Under the pieces are notes generated by a model. It did no database searches. It was given only the letters and a program-made list of their open reading frames with translations, and had not been told where the DNA came from. From Bacteroidota bacterium (lineage in GTDB: Bacteria; Bacteroidota; Bacteroidia; Bacteroidales; WCHB1-69): a stretch of DNA of 8,861 nucleotides. The stretch spans positions 1 through 8,861 of the forward strand of contig JAEWNB010000181.1 in the NCBI GenBank assembly GCA_023392945.1. Direction: 5' to 3'. Numbering within the stretch: the stretch's first letter is position 1; each line of letters opens with the position of its first letter. Positions 1 through 5,270 of the stretch are shown here, piece by piece. A program made the translations under genes and the position numbers.

Positions 1-4
1 AAGT

Positions 5-12
5 TATTTTTG
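5..12 (+). promoter_or_regulatory. Probable -7 promoter box of the SDR-ERG24 operon
   Basis: TATTTTTG fits the Bacteroidota -7 consensus TAnnTTTG and lies 19 bases before the SDR start codon. The matching -33 box would fall before the window starts, so only half of the promoter can be judged. Confidence 0.4.
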
Positions 13-31
13 CCGAAATAATTTATCCTAT

Positions 32-817
32 ATGACAAATTTCAAATCAAAATACGGTCCTTGGGCGTTGGTAGCAGGAGCTTCTGAAGGACTTGGGGCG
101 GCTTTTGCAGAAGAAATAGCAAAACGAGGCGTTAATCTTATTTTAATTGCACGACGGTTGGATAAGCTGGAGCTACTGGCAAACAAGTTACAGAATCAAT
201 ATAAAATCGAAGTTCGTTATCAATCGCTGGATTTGGCTGATTTTCAACAAGTCAGAAGTTATATTGCACAGCTTGACATTGCCATCGGGTTGCTGGTCTA
301 TAATGCAGCTTATGCCCCGATCGGTTATTTTGAGGATATTCCCGAAGAGAGTCTGGAAAAAATCATCGAGGTGAATGTCAAAACTCCGCTGTTGCTTTCA
401 AAATTGATTTCCACTCAGATGATCCCAAGAAAAAAAGGAGGGATTGTGCTGATGTCATCACTTGCGGGAACACAAGGCTCTCCCAAAATAGCCACTTATG
501 CGGCAACTAAATCCTTTAATGCCGTTTTGGCGGAAGGACTTTGGAAGGAACTGAAGCAGCATGGTATTGAGGTGATTGCTTCTGTTGCAGGGGCTATCAG
601 GACGCCGGGCTATCAAAATGCGCAACAGGCAAAAGATGCCCCCGGCACGCTCAATGCGGATGAAGTGGCAAAAACCACCTTGAATGCCTTGGGCAGAGGA
701 CCTCTCATCATTCCCGGATTCACCAATAAAGTGGCACGATTCTTCATGGGCCGAATGTTGCCTTTGAAAATGGCTATATCATTAATGAATAAACAAACCA
801 AAAATTTATCATCATGA
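32..817 (+). CDS. Short-chain dehydrogenase/reductase (SDR family)
   Basis: Predicted NAD(P)-dependent oxidoreductase acting on a carbonyl or hydroxyl group of an unidentified, probably lipophilic substrate. The 261-residue protein has the normal length of a classical SDR. The nucleotide-binding glycine motif is AGASEGLG (residues 15-22), followed by a strand ending in ARR (40-42), whose arginines suggest NADPH preference. YNAA (90-93) stands where NNAG is usual. The catalytic set is complete: N115, S143 in MSSLAG, and Y156/K160 in YAATK. There is no signal peptide; the C-terminal hydrophobic stretch (about 238-252) could touch a membrane. The ATG at 32 gives a complete Rossmann N-terminus. 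The stop codon overlaps the start of the next gene (ATGA), so the two are probably translationally coupled. Family assignment is very secure; substrate is unknown, though the sterol-reductase-like neighbour hints at a steroid or isoprenoid lipid. Confidence 0.93.
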   Translation: MTNFKSKYGPWALVAGASEGLGAAFAEEIAKRGVNLILIARRLDKLELLANKLQNQYKIEVRYQSLDLADFQQVRSYIAQLDIAIGLLVYNAAYAPIGYFEDIPEESLEKIIEVNVKTPLLLSKLISTQMIPRKKGGIVLMSSLAGTQGSPKIATYAATKSFNAVLAEGLWKELKQHGIEVIASVAGAIRTPGYQNAQQAKDAPGTLNADEVAKTTLNALGRGPLIIPGFTNKVARFFMGRMLPLKMAISLMNKQTKNLSS

Positions 818-1887
818 AAGTATTAGGATTTTTTACACCCTGGATAATCTATCTGATCATTACATTGCTGAATTACTGGCTGCCCGGTCGCTGGATTACC
901 GGACATGTCAAGGATGCTAAGACCGGCGGATTGCTGAAATACAGACTTAACGGCAGGCTGGTGCTGATTGCCTGCATTTTGCTGTGGTTCCTGTTGGGTT
1001 ACATCGGTTGGGTTCCTTTTGACTGGCTTTATACCGTAAGATGGTACAGTCTGGCAGGCGCTTTCACCCTGGGACTTATCTTTTCTTTGTGGATTGTCCT
1101 CCCCTACCCGTCAAACGGTAAATTTTTCCTGAAAGAGCTCTATTTCGGCAGGTTGGAAAATCCGCAATTCAAAGAGGGAAGATTGGATGCCAAAGTATGG
1201 CTCTATCTTATAGGAGCGGTGATGCTTCAGTTGAATGTGCTCGGTTTTCTGGCTCATCACTACCTTGCCAACGGAGCTTTCACTCCCGGCATATTGCTGT
1301 GTGGAATAATGATTACCTATTTTGTCTGGGACTACCTCACTTTTGAAAAGGTACATCTCTATACGTATGATTTTCTGGCAGAACGTGTCGGATTAAAGTT
1401 GGGCTGGGGCTGTCTCACCTTTTACCCCTACTTCTACTTGATAGCCCTGTGGGCAACCGTTGACATGCCCAATCCGCAGACCTCTCCCTGGCTGCTGTTG
1501 CTTTACGGCATTATATTCTTATCCGGCTGGATGCTGGCTCGGGGTGCCAACATGCAGAAATATTTCTTTAAAACAGAACCCGATAAATCTTTTCTCGGTA
1601 TAAAACCGGAAACCCTTACCAACGGCAACAAATCGATTCTGGTAAACGGCTTTTGGGGTGTCAGCAGACACGTAAACTATCTGGGAGAAATCCTCATGGG
1701 AGTTGGCATTGCGCTGAGCGTTGGCTATCCCGGAACGCTCTGGGTGTGGCTCTACCCTCTCTATTACGTTGCCCTGTTGGTTCCCCGCCAGCTTAACGAC
1801 GACAAAATCTGCCGCGCCAAATACGGAGATTTGTGGGATGACTATACCCAAAGAGTGAAATACCGGATTATCCCTTATGTATATTAA
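814..1887 (+). CDS. ERG4/ERG24-family (delta14-sterol-reductase-like) integral membrane reductase
   Basis: Polytopic membrane protein of 357 residues resembling eukaryotic C14/C24(28) sterol reductases and the lamin B receptor/TM7SF2 core, which reduce a ring or side-chain double bond with NADPH. Visible family hallmarks: LYFGRLENPQF (109-119, cf. YGRELNPR), a TYDFLAERVGLKLGWG stretch, RGANMQK (243-249), NGFWGVSRHVNYLGE (278-292, cf. WGxARHxNYLGD), and the C-terminal series R325, D329-D330, C333, KYG (336-338), W341, Y344, ending RIIPYVY (351-357). The last third carries the cofactor pocket in this fold. About eight to ten hydrophobic segments place it in the inner membrane. It begins inside the last codons of the SDR gene. 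No squalene cyclase or other sterol gene is visible, so the real substrate may be an imported steroid or another polycyclic isoprenoid. The broader isoprenylcysteine-methyltransferase-like superfamily is the alternative label, but the C-terminal signature favours a reductase. Confidence 0.88.
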   Translation: MKVLGFFTPWIIYLIITLLNYWLPGRWITGHVKDAKTGGLLKYRLNGRLVLIACILLWFLLGYIGWVPFDWLYTVRWYSLAGAFTLGLIFSLWIVLPYPSNGKFFLKELYFGRLENPQFKEGRLDAKVWLYLIGAVMLQLNVLGFLAHHYLANGAFTPGILLCGIMITYFVWDYLTFEKVHLYTYDFLAERVGLKLGWGCLTFYPYFYLIALWATVDMPNPQTSPWLLLLYGIIFLSGWMLARGANMQKYFFKTEPDKSFLGIKPETLTNGNKSILVNGFWGVSRHVNYLGEILMGVGIALSVGYPGTLWVWLYPLYYVALLVPRQLNDDKICRAKYGDLWDDYTQRVKYRIIPYVY

Positions 1888-1890
1888 TTT

Positions 1891-1915
1891 GTAGAGACGC
1901 AAAATTTTGCGTCTC
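1891..1915. repeat. Palindromic repeat copy 1 (GTAGAGACGC type)
   Basis: Begins 4 bases after the stop codon of the reductase. GAGACGC (1894-1900) and GCGTCTC (1909-1915) flank AAAATTTT, making a perfect 22-base palindrome. It is preceded by TTAATTT, as is copy 2. I recall this dispersed palindrome from many Bacteroidota genomes. It could act as a transcript end for the operon on either strand, but no T-tract follows. Confidence 0.85.
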
Positions 1916-1970
1916 CGAACCGAATATATCTTTCGATTGGATTGATCGGTGATTCGGATTGATTAATTTC

Positions 1971-1998
1971 GTAGAGACGCAAGATTTTGCGTCTCTAC
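1971..1998. repeat. Palindromic repeat copy 2 (GTAGAGACGC type)
   Basis: GTAGAGACGC (1971-1980) and GCGTCTCTAC (1989-1998) form perfect 10-base arms around AAGATTTT. The copy starts exactly 80 bases after copy 1 and keeps the full outer GTA/TAC ends that copy 1 has lost on its right side. Together they fill the gap between the convergent reductase and antitoxin genes. Confidence 0.85.
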
Positions 1999-2119
1999 AT
2001 TTTTGCAATTTCCCATGCTATTAATTTCATTTTCTGCTGATCCTGTGTGTTAATTACAATTACGAAATGAACAAGGAATATATACAGTCTATTCTATAGC
2101 AGTCCTAAAAAGGGAAACA

Positions 2120-2434
2120 TCATTGACCGAGATTGATTTTAAAGTGAGTTAATTCTACTTGAAACTTCACTTTTACTTGTAAAGCATTAAACACTCTCAT
2201 TAGTGTTTCAATGGTAACATTACTCGTGTTATTTTCAATCCTTGAAATTTGGGCTTTTTGCACACCTATTAATCTTCCAAGCTCTTCTTGTGTTAATTTA
2301 CGCTCTTGTCTTGTCTGTTTAATTGCTTGTCCAATTAAGTCCAATTGTAATTCATACTCAAATTTGTCTCGGTTAGGAGTCCCAATTTCCCCAATTAGTT
2401 TGTCTTGAACTTCATTTAATGTACGCGTTTTCAT
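2120..2434 (-). CDS. HigA-like antitoxin / XRE-family helix-turn-helix regulator, no toxin visible
   Basis: A 104-residue DNA-binding protein. The N-terminal half (TLNEVQDKLIGEIGTPNRDKF, split here as TLNEVQDKLIG at 5-15 and GTPNRDKFEYEL at 18-29) and the following XRE domain (about 34-88, with LTQEELGRLIGVQKAQISRI across the helix-turn-helix) match the HigA antitoxin pattern of Bacteroidota type II toxin-antitoxin systems. Such antitoxins bind a RelE/HigB-like nuclease and repress their own operon. The usual ~110-residue toxin should lie just upstream on the same strand, but 2435-2693 contains no such reading frame. Either the antitoxin is an orphan or the toxin has been lost. The ATG at 2434 is preceded by an A/G-rich leader and a possible promoter at 2490-2497. 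It is convergent with the reductase operon. Family call is strong; role as active antitoxin is uncertain. Confidence 0.88.
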   Translation of the reverse strand: MKTRTLNEVQDKLIGEIGTPNRDKFEYELQLDLIGQAIKQTRQERKLTQEELGRLIGVQKAQISRIENNTSNVTIETLMRVFNALQVKVKFQVELTHFKINLGQ

Positions 2435-2489
2435 TTCTCTTTTATTTTATAGGTTCCTTATCAAAAAGCTTTTCCGATTCTTGAAAGGG

Positions 2490-2497
2490 CAAAGATA
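2490..2497 (-). promoter_or_regulatory. Probable -7 promoter box of the HigA-like gene
   Basis: Read on the minus strand this is TATCTTTG, an exact fit to TAnnTTTG, about 55 bases before the ATG. The upstream -33 region (TTTC/TTCC around 2518-2523) is only a weak match. A promoter here implies the gene is transcribed alone, without an upstream toxin. Confidence 0.45.
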
Positions 2498-2552
2498 TAC
2501 AAAAGGTTTCATCATATGGAAACTAATGGAAAAAATATTTTTTGCTTTTATA

Positions 2553-2687
2553 GGCTAAAACGGCTGATTATATGGTTTGTTGCCGATTTCGAAGCACTTT
2601 TCTGTTACGTTACAACTACTTTTAATAAGAGCTGGGCTGTTCGAATACACACTGCACAGGTAATTAGCTATACCGCGTGTTGTAGCC
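2553..2687. repeat. Non-coding element with inverted ends (GGCTA...TAGCC)
   Basis: The left end reads GGCTAAAACGG (2553-2563). The right end, read on the minus strand from 2687, is GGCTACAACACGCGG (2687-2673). The two are imperfect inverted copies bounding about 135 bases with no convincing gene. The element starts a few bases after the stop codon of the lipoprotein gene. The same style of boundary recurs around other genes of this minus-strand block. It resembles cassette-junction repeats seen in accessory regions of Bacteroidota, but the match to a named family cannot be tested here. Confidence 0.5.
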
Positions 2688-2693
2688 ATTTAT

Positions 2694-3323
2694 TTATAAT
2701 GGGCCTGTCACATATGATATTTCAATTGCATATTTTTTATCATCAATCTTTTGTATCCTTTCTATTGAAACATAATTCCTAATGTCCTCGCCTCCAAAAT
2801 CAATCTCTGTCTGTAATTTTAAATTTGCATAATTATTTGGCTGATCTTTGTTTATGAAGTTAATCAATTCTGTGGTCCCCTTATCAATATTGATAGGAGA
2901 ATCCAATCCTTTTTCTATCTCACTCATAAGTAATGCTACCTTTTTATACCAAAATTGCAAATTTGTTGTGTCCTCTTGAAAACGAGTTGTTTCAAATCTA
3001 AAAGTCAAACAATAAGATTCACAGCCCCAATTCCTTATTATTAACTTATCATTATTATCAAATAAAACAGTTTCTATGCCTGAGATTTTATCCGCCTGCA
3101 ATTTAAAATCCGAATTTGGAAAAACTGACTTTTTTATTATTGGTTCAGCAGCTCCTCTTACACAATCAATATATGATGCTGATTTAGAATCATTTTGATT
3201 TTCAATCATTTTAGATGTATCCACTTGTGCAATTGAACTACCTGAATTACTCAGATTTTTAGTCTGATTACAACTACTAAAAGTTATCAAAATCATTAAA
3301 ATTATCAGAATTTGCTTTGTCAT
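2694..3323 (-). CDS. Uncharacterised secreted lipoprotein
   Basis: 209 residues with a lipoprotein signal: a short basic start, a hydrophobic core (ILIILMILITF) and the lipobox FSSC with the acylated cysteine at residue 18. The mature protein should therefore be anchored in a membrane outside the cytoplasm. After a low-complexity S/N/D-rich linker (about 19-50) comes a globular domain. It begins IDCVRGAAEPIIKK and contains GIETVLFDNNDKLIIRNWGC (82-101), CLTFRFETTRF and DFGGEDIRNYVSIERI. I recognise this pattern from hypothetical lipoproteins of Bacteroidota but know no function. Cysteines at about 54, 101 and 105 might form a disulfide. The ATG at 3323 gives the signal peptide directly. It stands alone between non-coding elements, typical of an accessory gene cassette. 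Confidence 0.82.
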   Translation of the reverse strand: MTKQILIILMILITFSSCNQTKNLSNSGSSIAQVDTSKMIENQNDSKSASYIDCVRGAAEPIIKKSVFPNSDFKLQADKISGIETVLFDNNDKLIIRNWGCESYCLTFRFETTRFQEDTTNLQFWYKKVALLMSEIEKGLDSPINIDKGTTELINFINKDQPNNYANLKLQTEIDFGGEDIRNYVSIERIQKIDDKKYAIEISYVTGPL

Positions 3324-3426
3324 CTTATCGTTATTATCTGTTTTTAGATGGTTTTATAAAATTGGTTACAATTAACTTATCACCTTCATGATTACGCCAT
3401 TATATTTCGGTTATCTTCCAATATCG

Positions 3427-3611
3427 GGTGGCTAATGGTCGTTTTTATTTACATTATTTACTTTTTTTATTTAATGCTTTTAACGTTCGCGTGTATGAAA
3501 CGTTGAAGATTGTGGGCTTCGTTGCTGTCCCCAGTTGCTGGTCTTGCCAACATGAACTGATGTTGCGAATAGCTCTTAAACCGCTATGTTTTATGGCTGC
3601 TTGTTAGCACC
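3427..3611. repeat. Non-coding element with GGTGGCTAA / TTAGCACC ends
   Basis: The left end is GGTGGCTAATG (3427-3437). The right end, on the minus strand from 3611, is GGTGCTAACAAGCAG, an imperfect inverted copy. The 185 bases between hold no credible gene. Internal features include AACGTT twice (3482-3487 and 3500-3505). The right end sits 6 bases from the stop codon of the next gene, the same arrangement as the 2553-2687 element beside the lipoprotein gene. Confidence 0.5.
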
Positions 3612-3617
3612 AGTTAT

Positions 3618-4223
3618 TTATTTTGTAAGGCAGTTTATTACATTATAAAATTCTTCTTGATTGTCCTTAGTAAAATCCTTTTCCACATAACTGTCACTAG
3701 TCCAAACACGCAAAGTTTGAATTTTTTTTGTTTTTAATTCTTCTAGTTGACTTTTTTTTCCAAAAATCTCTCCAAAATAAAGTGACGCCTCTGCTTTACA
3801 GTTAAATTTTCCATCATTACTTAACTCTAATCTTGACCCGTCTGTAAATAGTATATTAATTAGCGCCTCTTCATCAATACAACTCCCTGCACCAACGGCT
3901 CGAATAAATATGGCTACTCCTCCTCTTGGAATTTGCTGCATAAGGATTCTAAATCCTTCTTCACCATCATTCGTAACTATCAAAAAGTTTTTCGATCCTG
4001 TATTAGTATTTCCACCAACTTCATCGATATCTGTAATAATCCACTTGCTACAATCTGCTGTGTTTGAATTTGAAATTTCTTTTTTAACTTCAACATATTT
4101 CCAAGTTCCATTAGAATTAAGAATTACTTTTTTCCCATCTGTAGTTGTAGCTTCTTGTGTTTGTCCAAAAACAAATGTCACTGTTGTCATGACCATTAAA
4201 AATGTTGTCTTAAATTTTTTCAT
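3618..4223 (-). CDS. Uncharacterised exported protein
   Basis: 201 residues. The first ~20 (MKKFKTTFLMVMTTVTFVFG, then QTQ) form a Sec signal peptide with a plausible signal peptidase I cut after FVFG, so the protein is probably periplasmic or secreted. The start of the mature part, ATTTDGKKVILNSNGTWKYV (25-44), is a common Bacteroidota motif in which a DGKxVxLxxxGTWxY segment begins an exported domain. The rest (about 56-201) is a mixed alpha/beta domain with four cysteines (58, 115, 142, 198) that could pair as two disulfides. No enzyme motif is visible and I do not assign a function. A good promoter precedes it at 4313-4344, so it is likely transcribed alone. Confidence 0.82.
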   Translation of the reverse strand: MKKFKTTFLMVMTTVTFVFGQTQEATTTDGKKVILNSNGTWKYVEVKKEISNSNTADCSKWIITDIDEVGGNTNTGSKNFLIVTNDGEEGFRILMQQIPRGGVAIFIRAVGAGSCIDEEALINILFTDGSRLELSNDGKFNCKAEASLYFGEIFGKKSQLEELKTKKIQTLRVWTSDSYVEKDFTKDNQEEFYNVINCLTK

Positions 4224-4312
4224 AATCTATTTATTTTGTTTTTAAAATTACTGCCAATAGTTAGCGGAATGATTTGTAGTAAATATAGTTGCTCTTTACT
4301 ATCAATTTACTT

Positions 4313-4344
4313 CAAAGTTAATTAAATATTCTAACTTTAACAAA
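4313..4344 (-). promoter_or_regulatory. Promoter of the exported protein gene
   Basis: On the minus strand TTTG (4344-4341) and TAACTTTG (4320-4313) are separated by 20 bases, a close match to the Bacteroidota vegetative promoter TTTG-N19/20-TAnnTTTG. Transcription would start near 4306, giving a leader of roughly 80 bases before the ATG at 4223. Confidence 0.6.
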
Positions 4345-4368
4345 TCTCTGCCCGAATAAAATATAACG

Positions 4369-4380
4369 CTTGTTAGCACC
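4369..4380. repeat. 12-base boundary repeat CTTGTTAGCACC, second copy
   Basis: Identical over 12 bases to the right end of the 3427-3611 element (3600-3611). As there, it lies downstream of a minus-strand gene (the small Q/S-rich gene ends at 4434), here at about 50 bases. A possible opposite end near 4250-4267 (GCCAATAGTTAGCGG) is not a convincing inverted partner, so only this boundary is annotated. Confidence 0.55.
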
Positions 4381-4433
4381 CGACAACTTTTAGTTATCCA
4401 AATTAGAATTAGAATTATTATATTATTATTAGT

Positions 4434-4646
4434 CTATGATGTACTGTTCCCACTCGAATTATTTGAGTCTCCTGAACTTTGGGTTTGTGTTGAACTTGTC
4501 GGTTGTGGTTGATTTGTCAGTGCTTGTGGAATTGACTGAACAGGCATCGCTTTTTCTAAAATCTGCTCACTTTGAATGTTTTGCCCACCTTGCTCAGTTA
4601 TCGGCTTACCCTGTTCATATTGAACTGGTTTTTCTTCGTTTGCCAT
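4434..4646 (-). CDS. Small low-complexity Q/S/N-rich protein
   Basis: 70 residues, no hydrophobic segment, so probably cytosolic and disordered. The first half is charged and Q/E-rich (MANEEKPVQYEQGKPITEQG), the second half P/Q/S/T-rich, ending SSGDSNNSSGNSTS. Only 30 bases separate it from the stop codon of the membrane-protein gene upstream, and the ATG at 4646 is preceded by the very A-rich leader typical of Bacteroidota. Both favour a real gene co-transcribed with its neighbour. The opposite-strand frame over the same bases is taken as a shadow. I know no family; it may be an accessory or tether partner of the membrane protein. Confidence 0.55.
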   Translation of the reverse strand: MANEEKPVQYEQGKPITEQGGQNIQSEQILEKAMPVQSIPQALTNQPQPTSSTQTQSSGDSNNSSGNSTS

Positions 4647-4676
4647 AATTTTAATTTTTAATTTTTTTACAAGTGT

Positions 4677-5198
4677 CTATATAAATACAGTTTTCACTTC
4701 ACCTTCTATCAGGATTGAAGTGCTATTATTCAATGATTTTTCTATCAGAATATTTTTTAATTGTGTGTTTTTCACTTTCTTATTTACCACATTCATATTA
4801 ATCATGGTGAACGCAATTAGTAATCCTATTCCAATCACAAGAGTTGCAATAATTGTTTTATTTATTAAGCTTATCCAATCATAGTCTTGAACATTAAAAT
4901 CATTTTGCTCAATCTTTTTAATTCTTGCCATAATCTGTCTCGATGAAATATAATGAGCAACAAATCCAATCAAAATCACAAGTCCAAACAGGATTAAAGC
5001 TAAATAATAAAGAATCAAGTAAACTGCTTCACTAATAGGGACAATATCTTTTAAGAAAGTCAAACTTATCGCTAGTGCACCACTGCTCAAATAAAGTGCC
5101 TGCGTATCAAATTTTTCAATTCCATAACGAAAATCAGTATACAAATCCTTAATATAGTCTCGTTTTATTTCTTCAATATTTTGTTTATTATCAGACAT
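4677..5198 (-). CDS. Uncharacterised membrane protein with three predicted helices
   Basis: 173 residues. A polar N-terminal helix (about 8-30) leads into two close membrane segments, about 34-52 (ALYLSSGALAISLTFLKDIV) and 57-84 (AVYLILYYLALILFGLVILI and onward). A basic cytoplasmic stretch follows (SSRQIMARIKKIEQ, 85-98), then a third segment at 113-136 and a polar tail rich in I/K/N. There is no signal peptide. The hairpin of two helices flanked by polar helices recalls small pore-type effector membrane proteins such as SLATT domains, but no diagnostic residue is visible and this is only a comparison. It begins 72 bases after the Fic gene ends and is followed 30 bases later by the small Q/S-rich gene, so the three may share a transcript. 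No separate promoter box is seen in front of it. Confidence 0.8.
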   Translation of the reverse strand: MSDNKQNIEEIKRDYIKDLYTDFRYGIEKFDTQALYLSSGALAISLTFLKDIVPISEAVYLILYYLALILFGLVILIGFVAHYISSRQIMARIKKIEQNDFNVQDYDWISLINKTIIATLVIGIGLLIAFTMINMNVVNKKVKNTQLKNILIEKSLNNSTSILIEGEVKTVFI

Positions 5199-5270
5199 AT
5201 GTTTAGTTTTTTTTGTGTTGTTTTTTGCTAGTCTACAACGTGTCCCAGAGTGCGCAGGTGATGTAAGGCG

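Noticed and set aside
2066..2098. Tiny plus-strand frame MNKEYIQSIL
   Set aside because: Only ten residues, with no leader or similarity; not supportable as a gene.
2516..2782. Plus-strand 88-residue open frame
   Set aside because: It crosses the inverted-end element and the 3' end of the lipoprotein gene on the other strand, has odd composition (many F, C, H), and no leader or family pattern.
3427..3611. Canonical integron attC site
   Set aside because: The ends lack the RYYYAAC/GTTRRRY core, and no integrase is in the window; kept only as an unclassified cassette-like element.
4436..4648. Plus-strand 70-residue hydrophobic frame opposite the small Q/S-rich gene
   Set aside because: Exact antisense of a frame that has a typical A-rich leader and close operon spacing. 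The hydrophobic look is what Q/E/S codons give when read backwards.
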